A DNA stretch of 64,000 bases from Monilinia fructicola (taxonomy: Eukaryota > Ascomycota > Leotiomycetes > Helotiales > Sclerotiniaceae). The notes beneath the pieces were generated by a model, which was given only the letters and a program-made list of their open reading frames with translations, was not told the DNA's origin and ran no database searches. Positions 33,878 to 45,019 of the stretch are shown piece after piece. Every line of letters begins with the position of its first letter. Position 1 is the stretch's first letter. The DNA is taken from NCBI GenBank assembly GCA_008692225.1, contig VICG01000012.1, positions 372,001 to 436,000 of the forward strand, written 5' to 3'. A program made the translations under genes and the position numbers.

Positions 33878-35751
33878 TTACATGCCTTCGAAGTCTCCCC
33901 CCAGATCATCCTCATCCAAATCACCATCTTGAATCTCCTTTGCCATTTCACGTTCGCGTTCTCTTGCTTCCTGGGCATTCTTGAGTTCCAATCGATGTTG
34001 ATTCATTGGGAATCTCATAGCCTATTTTCATCATGATTAGCATATTTAGAAACGCAATTAAGAGTAACAATAAAACATACCTTAACACTCTCATCATGAA
34101 GAGCAAGACAAGCACGGATACGATCATGGAAAGCTTCACCAGGCTCTCTGGTAGCATAGACATCTCCTACTTCCTTACTCTTCATGAATCCCTTTTCACG
34201 ATCCAAAGTTGCCTCAATAACACCATCACGAATTGCCTTTGCAACAATGTATTCTGCAGACTCCTCACTGTTGAGCTTTAAGCGTATACAGATATCCCTG
34301 AGAGAAATTCTGGAGTAGGACAAAGACATCATTCGAATACCAGTCTTGATAACATTTTGTCGTAGACGAAGGATTAGTGTGTAAGTGCCATCGCGTCTAA
34401 ATGTTTCAGCATGTTGAGTGATTACGGCTTCAAATTCTGCGATTAATCCCACTCGAACTGCTTGTACGAGGTTAAGATAAGGTTGTAGAGCACGTTCAAG
34501 ACTAGCAACTCTGAATGTTGCACGATCAGGAATATCTCCCATCAACAACTCAACCACAAGAAGTAATTTGGTCGCAGTTTGTGAAAACCCTGCAGCACTT
34601 GGACTTGAAGGAGCTTTGCGAGTAGCAGCTGTCAAATGCTCATGAGCCTCTGTATATCTCAATTGAATAGCCCTGATACGTCCCAAGTAGTACAGATATC
34701 TTGCAACTTGGTTATTTGAAGCGCTCTCGGGAAATTTGGTGTGCGAGATGAGAAGATCAGCCTGAGTGATGTGGGAGGTCGAGAGATAGTTCCGTAGAAG
34801 AAGTACGATAACAGTTGATTGGGTATCGATGTCTTTGCGCAAAACTGCAGTCCTTAAACCAGAAAGAAGAGCAGGCCGAAGTGAAACAATAGGAGAAGCT
34901 GAAGAAGGTGGAAGTGGTGCCAATTGCTCTGCAAACAAAGACCAGTAAAAGTACACCCGAGCAGAGAGAGAATCTAAAGTTCGACGATTAAGGCCATGAA
35001 TGACAGTTGCGAGACGTTGAGAAATCAAAAATCCCTTCTCATTTTCCTTGTTATCGAGGTAGAATATTTGTACGAGAATGCTTAGGAAAAGGTCAATCTC
35101 TGGAATGATTTCTTTTTGTTCCTTCTTCCCGCTTTTGGTGGATTTAAGATCGGTATCGATTTCCATCTCATTTGCTGAAGCTTTATTATATGTAGCATTC
35201 TCTCTATCAATAGCGACAAGTAAAGTTTTACCTTGAGGAGATGTTGGTGGGTAAGTTTCCGTAACGACTTGCGCCAGAATATCAGCAGTGAGGTGCTTTC
35301 GAATGGAGGAAATAGACCTGAGGGCTCGGAGTGTGTATCTAGCATCGAACAAAGCAACAGCTTTCTCCAGTAATGGGAAATTGCTTTTGATATCTGCGAA
35401 GAATTAAGATATGTTAGTTTCTGTGGAATGATAAAACCAATGAACGTTGGTAATGTTCGACATACCTGCAACAGCCTTAGCCACCGGATCAACCTTCACA
35501 GCACTTGCATCCTCTCCGCCCTCCGCAGATCCATCCATATCTACATCTCCATCGCCATCCTTCGGAGGAGGAGCTGATAATTTTGAACCCTTTGATGGTG
35601 GTACGACGACTGTCATCTCCTCTTCACTGCCTTCCTTAGTCTTCTTTCCTTTTCCGCCTTTCAACGAGCTCTTCGCATCATCCTTCTTCGCACCGTTGAT
35701 ACCATTTTCAACTGGATCTGCGCCATTTTTGTATGGTGTTTTTCCAGGCAT
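33878..35751 (-). CDS. RPN3: 26S proteasome regulatory subunit Rpn3 (PSMD3)
   Basis: Exons are 35751-35466, 35393-34081 and 34021-33878, with introns of 72 and 59 nt; 580 residues, no frame break. The protein is a lid subunit of the 19S regulatory particle and supports assembly of the proteasome that degrades ubiquitinated proteins. The first ~95 residues are charged and disordered (KKDDAKSSLKGGKGKKTKEG). TPR/PCI-type helical repeats follow, with Rpn3 signatures: DARYTLRALRSISSIRKHLT, LISHTKFPESASNNQVARYL, YYLGRIRAIQLRYTEAHEHL, and the PCI winged helix YSRISLRDICIRLKLNSEES. The C-terminus MRFPMNQHRLELKNAQEARE ends in an acidic tail, as in other Rpn3 proteins. Family members are usually about 490-540 residues; the extra length is the N-terminal tail. 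Regulation by an Rpn4-type element is not obvious here. Confidence 0.95.
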
Positions 35752-36993
35752 AACTGCGGATCAGAGAGTCTCTCTGAAAGTTAATGTCGCCCTTCGTGAC
35801 GTAAAATGGTGAGAGAGCTCAAGGTACTTTCCTCAAGTCGCGTCGGATGGTTCGAAGAGTGGTATGAACGCTCCCTTATCCACAGTATATCTCTCTAGGA
35901 GCTTAAGGTATCGCAGGAGCTTGAAAGGGTTATTGATTAAAAAGGATGGTACGTTGTTGAGTTGTCAAAGTTGTTGTTGTAGCTGTCTTCCAGATCTTGG
36001 ATTACCTACAACATCAAAGCTCAAGATGATTACGTTGGATTTAGTGACCGATAACGCACTTTTAACGCGAGTCATCGGGTGCCTGGCGACATGCAAGCTG
36101 GCGAAATGTAACTACGGAACCTTCCTTTATATAATTAGATATTTCCACCGCCCAGGTCTCTTACATCAGTAAACAAATTGACATCGTGATCCCATTCACA
36201 AACCTCAAACTTATCACCTCTGGTGTCAGACTGAAACCGTCCCATGCTTTATATCAGCGCATCAAAGCACGAGATCATATCTAAATCACGTGGAAGGTAT
36301 ATAGGTTTGTACGGAGTATACATGTGGGGGCAGCACTCGGGTCCAAAAACCAAAGGTTGAAGATGCTTATGTGTGGGTTGAAGGGAAGAAGGATCATATG
36401 CTGATTCTGTCGGTGCAATGGAGAAGCATTTGCTATATGCGTTTAAAGGGCAGCTACTCAATTCTTGGGATGGCTGCTTGAAGACAGTTAGTTATTGGAT
36501 CACCTATTGGAGAGGTATTTATTTATAGTCGCGCTGTAGAATATGAACCAAATTACAGGAAAATTGGAAAAAAGTACAGAGGCATTGAATTTCCGAATAT
36601 GAAATCATCATGAGCATTCACTTACATCGCAGCAAGTTTCACATGATAGAATAATGAAGCGCTCTGAATTAAGTACTAGACCTAGTGCTTATATATAAAG
36701 AAACGAAATATGTCCAGAGAGAATGCAAATAATGCAAAGATTCATCAGAATACCATTCCTCCAACGCCAATGTCAGTCTACGCCGTATGCACATCGTATC
36801 AAGATGTATGCCATAACGCCACCTATCATCCCAAGTCGTGATAGTGAGCACCCAATATTTATCCCACCCCAAATCCATCATTGTAATAACTCCTTGTCTT
36901 CATTTCGGTATCCATTGCGAATTAAGTAGACCTATTGCACAGTCTAATTTGGTTGAAGAGAACGCCTTCTGGAATCGTAAATGGTTTCCTCCC
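35752..36993. other. Intergenic, no gene seen
   Basis: This is the upstream region of RPN3 and the downstream region of TAF12. A plus-strand frame at 35864-36172 (102 codons) is Cys- and Leu-rich with no motif and looks like chance. Confidence 0.5.
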
Positions 36994-39241
36994 CTAATCA
37001 CTGCCCTTTCCACCCGTGACCTTAGCAGCTTGGACGGCACTCATCTTGTTGATCCATCCAGAACTTGGTGCGATCTTACGAACTGTGCGGATCTCATCGC
37101 TGGCGTAACCAGGAATGCGAATATTGTAGCCTCGTTCGAGGGTAAGTTGGATGTTCGCGGATCTCGAGGATCTTCGAGCCACGTTCTTTCGCATTCTTAC
37201 AGGCTGCCTGAAGAACTTGATCAACGAAGTTGTCAGCCACTGTAAGAACAGACTATTAAATCGCGTTAGCTTAGATGCTTGAGAGACTTGCAAGATACAA
37301 ATTGTTTTGTCTTCCTGATGAGGGTAACAAGATCGAGGTAGCAAATCACAAAATCGACAACACAAAAATAAACCTTACCTCTTCGACTTCAGCAGTCAGA
37401 CCGCCGCCCGCTAAATTCTCTCCACCACCAGTGACCTGCCTGACAAGCTCATCTAACTTCTTCTTACTCAAAACGCGATCGCCCTCACCATCCAAAACGT
37501 ATCCCGGAGGCTTAGGAAGAACTGGTTGACCCATGACTCCGTTGCTAGGGCCTGATGGGCCACCAGTGTAAGATGGACGTGATTGAGGCATTTGCACAGG
37601 TTGAGGTGGTGCGATGGCTCTTTCGGGTAAGTGTTTTGGGATTGGAAGTTTTTGTGAGCTTGGATTTTGTTGTTCTCTGGGCATAGCATTGGGGTGAGTA
37701 TGCGAGTGTCCCATGACCGTAGGCGTGCCGGTCGCTTGACCACCGCCCGCACTGGAATAACTTTGCGCCGCAGTTTGCAATGCTGCTTGATGAGTCAAAG
37801 CTCTAGGGGGGCCGTGATTCGGAGCACTATTTGGGGCTGCTGATTGAGGAATAGCAGATTGAGGAGAATTTGTTTGGCCTGGACGTTGCTGATTATTTTG
37901 CATTTGAGTAATAGCAGTATTTATCGGACCTGGGATGTTTGGGTCGGATTTGATACTTTGCGCCTGCCCAGCTTGAGATTGAGGCATAGTTGGATGGGAA
38001 GGTGCTGTTGGTGTAGGTACTTGTGGGCCTTGGGATAGTTGTCCTTGTGGTATGGGAGGTCTATTGACACCAGCCATTTGTTGATTACGAGCTTGCTCAA
38101 TGGCAGCATTGACGGTTTGAGTATTTTGCAAGGCTGGATTGGACGGTTGTTGCAAATTTGTGGGTGGTCTAGGTGCTCCTTGTGTTTGATTCAATTGAGG
38201 ACCTTGAGCTCCTTGATTTCCCTGGCTTGAAACACCACTAGGGTTTCCTGTCATGTTTGAATCAGATGATCCAGATCCAGAAGCCTGTGATTGTTGAGGA
38301 TGCTGTGGTTGTCCTTGATGTTGAGGATTTTGTTGTTGCTGGAGGCGTTTCTGGTTCTCTCTAATGTCTTCCACAACCTTCCTGGCAGCAGCATGCTGAT
38401 TTCTCCATTCTGTATTTCTCTTCTGAAAGTCCGCTTCATCTTGTTCTGTTGCAGTTCTGTCTTCCCTCTTCTTCTTGATATAATCATCCAAGCTTTTCAA
38501 TTGCGCTGTCAATTTGTCCATAGACATCAATCCCTTGGCGTACTTGCTTTTAACCCCTGCGACCCATTGATTCCATTGTTCTGACTTTGGAGTCAACTCA
38601 GGAGGAGCAGTCCATGGGAAAGTTTGAACGTGATTCAACAACCTCTCGGGAATTGCAGTAGTGGGTTGAGGTCTTGGTTGTTGTTGTGAAGAACTTCCTG
38701 CATTGGAACCACTAGCCTGTGCTACTTGTGATTGTGTGGTTTGCTCGTGCTGTTGAGGAGGTGGATTTTGTTGAGCAGAGTTGTTTGGTGGAGCAGCTGT
38801 AGTTTGCGGGGCTTGCTGCGCTTGCTGTGGCTGTTGACCTGATTGATTCTGGGGTTGTTGATTTTGTTGAGCTTGTTGATTCTGCTGAGCTTGTTGGTTC
38901 TGCTGAGCCTGTTGCTGCTGAGCTTGCTGAGCTTGTTGCACCTGTTGACGCTGTTGCTGAACGCGATAATTCTGCATTTTCAACGTAAGCGATTTTGAGA
39001 ACTCAATCAACTTGCGTTTGGCCTCTTGATGAGAAGGGGACTCCGCAGAATTGTTCTCAATCTGCGTCCAAAGACCTCTGAGACCATTCTCCCATTTGAT
39101 TTTATCCTCGTCGGAAAAGCCTCCTGAGGGAAGACTGCGCATCATTTCAGGCTTGAAAAGCTGCATGCGGGGAAGACCACTGCTGGGCTGCGAACCTCCA
39201 GGTTGAGCCTGGGGCGCTTGGCTTTGGGAGCCACTATTCAT
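36994..39241 (-). CDS. TAF12: TFIID/SAGA subunit TAF12, Gln-rich (one +1 frame break)
   Basis: Exon 1 is 39241-37379 and the last exon is 37239-36994, with a proposed 16-nt exon at 37314-37299 between; about 707 residues. The C-terminal histone fold identifies TAF12, which pairs with TAF4 in TFIID and with Ada1 in [22 protein letters not shown], then [59 protein letters not shown]. To read EIRDIQ, one extra base at 37154-37155 must be ignored. The first 580 residues are low in complexity: QQQAQQNQQ tracts at about residues 95-150, Gln/Pro/Ser-rich activator-like segments, and two conserved charged helices ([20 protein letters not shown] and a [12 protein letters not shown] region). The micro-exon junction is uncertain: an alternative reading gives CILQVADNF but lacks a GT donor. 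Confidence 0.92.
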
Positions 39242-40717
39242 GATTGTAGAGTTTGCAAATACTTCTCAAAGAATAATATTGTAACAGGCTGTTTGGGTCG
39301 TAATGATGGCTCACAGGTGATTGAGGAACAATATGGTTGTTTAAATGTTCGCAATTGTCGAGAAGTTGTTGTAGTGTGGTTGATTGATTTAGTTTGAATC
39401 TCTCGGAGAAGCTAACAAATATTGCCGGGCGGTCAAGAGTTGTCTTAAGCCTGTTTGAGTCAAATACATGCATGTGGGATCTGAGTCTTGTGCACACCTG
39501 CATATTTTATATTTTCTCCATGGGGAAGATTTAATGGGTATCTCTGTCCACGGGTAGTATCTATCTAGTATCTGCCTACCTTGTATAGACCAGAACTTCC
39601 CAGGAGGGCCAGGGATTCCAATTGGCACATGTGATTCTCCAAAGAAAAGACGGTTGTAACATCCGTTGAAGTCATATTTGGTACAGAGAACATAATTCTA
39701 TTCTACTCGAGTACCTCGTTGCCTCGTTACCTCTTCACCTCTCTACCTCTCTGCCTTTCCCTCATTGCTTATATAACCTTATAATGGACTTCAACTTGTG
39801 AGTATTTGTCAAACAGATAGATATCTTACGCATGTCTACTAGGTACGTTCTACTCCTCACCCATAAAACTTCGAAGATATAGGAAACCTACTACCTACTA
39901 CCTACTACCTACTACCTACCCATCAAGTAGATATCATTGTAAATAGGACAGTCCAAGTCATCTATCAAATACAAATGTAAACCAAGCCTACCATTCGCCG
40001 ATTCCATGAATTATCCATGGATGCTCCAGCCCCTATCTCCACTTCCAAAGATTCCTTTATCGATATCATGTCTCAAAATCTGATGAATCCTAATGCAGGG
40101 TTCTTTTTGGACAGCATCTCTTAGGTATCTACTAGGTATTCCAGTATCACCACAAAATGAAGCAATTTACAAAGTTGGGTTGTAAGAAAGTATCTGGAAT
40201 AGGAGAGAGAGAGCGCCTTGTCAAAGGGCCAATTCAGTGTCCCTTGTGCGCAGCAAATTCTACCAAAACATACACAAATACATACAAGCACATATAAGAT
40301 TCACACAGATGGAAGACGGTAAAGGGATATCTATTCTTATCCTCCCCATTTTACCTTCCAACCCAGTCTATAAATAACAAAGCCCGAAATCACGATTTCC
40401 AATCCAACATTGAATCCCCCAGGCTGTTTATTACCCGGTACTAATATCCTTACATCCGCTACCTATGCAACGCTATATGTGACATGAATGTAGAACTGAA
40501 CAAATGTAAGAAGAATCCACCCAGTGATAAGTTTCCCGCTCAAAAATTTAGAAGGAAGATGCCACCATCATGTTCCTTTATGCAATGAAATGCCGTCTGA
40601 TTCATAAGTCATTAATTCGTGACCCCCTTGGCCATGTCCGCGTCACTTATAGTCGCCACTTCATCAATGCCCCACAAATATCTTCTTCAATCCAGATGAT
40701 CTCGGGCTGTAATGTGC
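39242..40717. other. Intergenic with short simple repeats
   Basis: This is the upstream region of TAF12 and the downstream region of the 40718 gene. It holds a (ctacctacta)-type repeat at 39891-39918 and a pyrimidine-rich ctacctctctgcc block at about 39712-39760. No gene is seen. Confidence 0.5.
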
Positions 40718-41650
40718 TCAAGATGAAGAGTCAATGTCCATAGTCTGTTCCAATACATAATACGGCAACTCTTTCAAATCATCCAACTCGGTATCATCCT
40801 CAATGACTTCCTCACAGCTGTCTGGTTCCTCCAATTCCGGAATACGGGGCGGTGGATCGTCAAATGCAAGGCTAGCCCTCTTATCACCGCCATGATTGAA
40901 TGTTTTCCTTCGTAGTCTCCGAGCACTGGATCCCGCCTCATTTGCGCTTAAATGATCCGGTTGTAAATCTTCATCGTCAGTATCGCTACCAATACTTTGC
41001 GCCAATGAGCGCTTTTGGACAGTAGCGGAACTGCGACGTCGACGCCGCCTTTCCTCCCGGTCCCGTTGTACCCACGCTTCGTACTCGTCTAATGGTGAAG
41101 AATCTCGATCTTCATTGTTTAGATCTTCGGAGCCATCGTGTGCAGTGAGGTCCCGCAGATCATTTATGAATCGCTGATCAAGTTCTGCTGGCGTCGATGT
41201 TGGCGCAGTATGCCCTCTATCAGACTCAGCATCTTCGTATTGGTGGGGTCTGATGATAAGTTCTTCATTGCAATCATAGTCCTCAAGATCGCTCTCTGTT
41301 ATTTCCTCCACTGTGAAGTTGCCTTTGTCTACTACCCGCGATTGTCTACGAATGGGTGATGAGATAGGTGATTGCGCGCGTTGAGAACTCTCCGATCGAG
41401 GTGGACTTGCGCTGCCCGAAGATTCGGATGATGGAGAGGTGGATCGTGGAGACAGGTCTTCCGGTCGATTGTAGCTGAAGTGCGGCCCCGAACCATTGGG
41501 TATGATCCCATTTGGTTTAGGAGACGGATGAAAAAAGTTCATCTGTTGCCGCTGGGTCGCAAATGTAAAGGTAGAATGAGTAGGCGTCTCGGGGGGGGAT
41601 GAAGGCCCAATGCTTTGTGCGAAATTGAAATCGGGAGTTGTTGGCCGCAT
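40718..41650 (-). CDS. Acidic Ser/Pro-rich protein, unknown function
   Basis: This is a clean single exon of 310 residues starting MRPTTPDFNFAQSIGPSSPP. The N-terminal third is Ser/Pro-rich and looks like phosphorylation territory (RSTSPSSESSGSASPPRSES). The middle has the ordered-looking segment NFTVEEITESDLEDYDCNEE, then EAWVQRDREERRRRRRSS, a likely basic nuclear localisation stretch. The C-terminus is again acidic (CEEVIEDDTELDDL) and ends LKELPYYVLEQTMDIDSSS. The ordered pieces suggest a conserved fungal protein rather than a chance frame, but I cannot name the family. No membrane segment or signal peptide is present. Confidence 0.8.
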   Translation of the reverse strand: MRPTTPDFNFAQSIGPSSPPETPTHSTFTFATQRQQMNFFHPSPKPNGIIPNGSGPHFSYNRPEDLSPRSTSPSSESSGSASPPRSESSQRAQSPISSPIRRQSRVVDKGNFTVEEITESDLEDYDCNEELIIRPHQYEDAESDRGHTAPTSTPAELDQRFINDLRDLTAHDGSEDLNNEDRDSSPLDEYEAWVQRDREERRRRRRSSATVQKRSLAQSIGSDTDDEDLQPDHLSANEAGSSARRLRRKTFNHGGDKRASLAFDDPPPRIPELEEPDSCEEVIEDDTELDDLKELPYYVLEQTMDIDSSS

Positions 41651-44227
41651 GTTTGGAAAGTGCGAGCTTCAGATTGCTTGAGTAAAGGTAGCAAGATGCT
41701 GTGTATCTTGTGTGCAAAAGGTTGTGTGTTTTGCGATTGAGGTCAAGGTGTTAAAGCTTGTGGTGAATCTCTCCTTGTAGGAGAAGGAAAACCTGGAGGA
41801 TCACAGTTCATGATAATCTCTAGATGAGCTTGGGGCGCCAAGGAGCCTCGCAATTAGAGATTCGAGGCTTTCGTTACTCGTCAAAATGGTCCTGCCCGGT
41901 CTCGAAGCTAGAAACACAAGGGATCTGAGGAACGAGGTCCTGGCCTGGATGAAGATACAAGGGTCAGCTTAAACTGTAGATCTAAGTAAATAAGGCGACC
42001 AATGATAAACATTAGATTGAATGATAAAAATAAACCCAATGTGGATCAATTGATCTGAGACCATGATTTAGAGAGATGAAAAGGAGACCAAACTTGTTTC
42101 GAAGGTGTTGAGGATGAGGCGTACGAGGAATGGTGATATATTATTAAGAAAAGTATGAAAAATAATATGAGATAATTAATAACCTTTAGAGATTTATTTT
42201 CCCGAAGAATATGTCAAGGAAGAGGGAATTTCGGAAATTTGAGGAATTGAGGAATTCAGGAAAAAGAGGAAAAGAGTTGTGATCAGGTTATTAATGCATG
42301 AACGCACGAGGAAACCGAGAGAAAGGATTCTTATTACAGTAAGTAATCTTACCTACCAAGCAGTAAGTAATAAGACTAGGGAGTAAGTAATAAGTACCTA
42401 GTAGTACGCAGGAGGGAAGGGTACAAGTAGTCGAATTAGTCCTGTAGGAATGCGTATCTTGTCCCCACACCATATACACCACACACCATACGATACCAGT
42501 ACCGACGCAGGTGCTTAGGTAGCTGGAGATCAATATACTGTATTATGGAGTACACCCTGAAAAAGACAAGAGATATATCTTGGTATGTTGGTAACCAGTT
42601 GGAAGTGATGAAAACAAAAGTTTGCGCTTGACCCAAATGTTCGGGTAAATCTCGACGTTGATACTGTAAAAAGACGATGGATGAAGGGGGAAGCGAGGAA
42701 AGGGAAGGGAAGAGAGGGGAAACGAGGCCACCACCCACAAACACAATGTTCAAGTAAGTAATAAACAATAAGTAAGATCAGAGATATACTGGAGGAACAA
42801 TAATGCAAGAATGATAATAATGTGATATCAATCAGCCTACGCAGTGCTGTAGTCTGTCTGTACAGTACGGAGCGAGGTATTGGGCAAATATTATCAAGGA
42901 ATAACCTTGCTCATCGATGTAAAATTACGAACAGGAGGGACTAAAGTTGCTTTTTCTTGTGTGCTTTAGTTGTACTGTATCTGTATATACCGGTATATGT
43001 AGGTGATGACATACAGTAGTGGGCGGCGAGTTCTCGATCATCAATACCGCCAATGGATCAATGATGCAATATGCCGTCAGTTGGTTGGAGAGAGTTTGAA
43101 TATGTGGAATATTGTGTATGTATGGTGGCGCCTCTGGGAAACTTTATATTGGATGATGATGATGAATGAATCGAATGTCTAGTTTTTTGGGTTATTTCCA
43201 AGCATTAGTTCTAAAGGAAAGAAGAGAAAAGAAAAGGAAGATAAAAGATCTCTTCGTGGGATATTCGATAATTCGAGACGAGAATTCACATCGAATCCAC
43301 TAGAAAATGAAATTGCTTATCCTATCCTACTGTGGCTTCTTTGCTCGAGTATCTTCTGGGCAAAAGATAATGGAGTTACAATGTGTTGTCAGTAATTCTG
43401 GTGCTCCATAGTAAGATGAACAAGCAGTACATAGATGGTAAGAGATGGACGAGAAGAGAGCCGCGAAATTTAATCAATATCAATTAAATTGGAAGTCAAG
43501 AGAAAGAAAGATGGAAGTAGATATTGACGATAGGGTTTATAGAAGACGAGAATCATTAAGGGTGACATGCAAAGTAATGCATATGTCATGGAGGAAAGAT
43601 AGATTATATGTACATCTCTCTACCAATTGTATCGGTTGGTTCAGATCACCAAGGAGAGAATGCGTTGTTCAATCAATTGACCTTTCGTAAGAAAGAGAAA
43701 GAAGGGTACGAGAGGGAGGGAGCGAGAATGAGTGAGTGAGCGAGTGAGCGAGTAAGCGAGTAAGATTGGTAAAATTGGTAGTGAGTCTTTAGAGACAAGG
43801 AGATACAAATATGATAGATGCATCATGATCTTCCTTGAGTTGAAGTAGAAGATACGAAGAAAGTTCAAATATGATTCGTCCGTAATTAGTCAGTCAAGAA
43901 GAGAAGAGAACTTGCATACATGCATACATATACATACATAGCATGTGACCAAACTTTGAAGTAGGCGAGTCCGCTTCGTCCGCTTCGTCCGCTCTCTCCG
44001 CCCTTGCTGGGGAGACCTGGATTACCTAAGCAGGCATCTGGTCATCAGAAAGAGATCTCGTTTGAAACGGTTGTTGTCCCCGCCCGCATCTCAATATCCT
44101 TGCTGATAATAATTGTGAGCGTCGCGATTGTAAATATTGACACTTTTGATATCGACAACCTTCAAATCCATCAACCACATAACCACAAAACCACATAACT
44201 ACACAATCCCAAACAAGAACCTTTACA
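41651..44227. other. Large divergent intergenic region with simple repeats
   Basis: The region lies between the minus-strand gene starting at 41650 and SPC34 at 44228. It contains agtaagtaat-type repeats near 42339-42390 and again near 42754-42775, a gagtgagtgagcgagtgagc repeat at about 43727-43761, catacatacata near 43914-43941, and a gtccgcttc triplet at 43969-43991. Open frames on the minus strand (42436-42808) are low-complexity and not convincing. Confidence 0.5.
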
Positions 44228-45019
44228 ATGTCTCTGCTAGAAAGACATCTTGAACAAATCGCGCTCTCTGCTGATTCCATAGCATCATTACCGTAAGTAC
44301 TGTTTATTCTCTCATTGAAACACATCCACTCACCCCACTACAACAGCTTCCCCCCTCCTCAAATCTTCACCAATGCTCTTCTCTCCAACCAAGACATCAC
44401 CGCCTTAATTCGCGACACCGAACCCCACGAACGCGCGCTCTTTTCTGTTCCCCCACCCCCACCACCTCCAACCCAAATCGCTCCAGAACCCAAACCATCC
44501 TCTTCCCGCCGCCAGACCGTCTTCAATGTAACATCCGGCGAAGTAGCTCCGGCATCTGGTCCCAACGGACGAGCTCCTCGAAGGAGTACAGCTGTTGCCG
44601 CTGTACTCGGTGCAGAATTACATTCTCAGGTGCGCAAAACGGAGAGTGGAAGGGGCGAAATCGATGTTGAAGTTTTGTTGAAGGGGGCGGAGAAATTAAA
44701 TGCTGTGTATCCGATACCAGGGGTTCCGGAGAGGATAAGGGGTTTGAGAAGTAGGTACGCACAGTTGACGGAGAGTGTCAGGAGACATGAACAGAAGGTG
44801 CAGAAACAAACGAGAGAGTTGGAGAGAATAAATAGGGGGGAGTTGGAAAGTGGCGGGGAAGAGAACCAGGAGGAAAATGAGGAGCCATCGGTGATAGAGA
44901 TCACAGACGAGGATTTGAGGAGGGAAGAGAGGGAAATTAGGGAGTTAGAGAGGAAGAAGAGGGCATTGGAAGAGAGGGTAAGCGGGATGGAGAGGGATTT
45001 GGGGGGGTTGCTCAGATGA
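44228..45019 (+). CDS. SPC34: DASH complex subunit Spc34
   Basis: Exon 1 is 44228-44292 and exon 2 is 44347-45019, with a 54-nt GTAAGT..CAACAG intron; 245 residues. The Spc34 signature is unbroken across the splice: SLLERHLEQIALSADSIASL joined to PFPPPQIFTNALLSNQDIT, then ALIRDTEPHERALFSV. The DASH/Dam1 complex forms rings on kinetochore microtubules and couples chromosomes to the spindle; it is confined to fungi. After a proline run (PPPPPPP) comes FNVTSGEVAPASGP, then RRSTAVAAVLGAELHSQV, a conserved helix EIDVEVLLKGAEKLNAVYPI, and a long C-terminal coiled coil (RYAQLTESVRRHEQKVQKQT to the end). The length agrees with the family. No frame break is seen. Confidence 0.93.
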
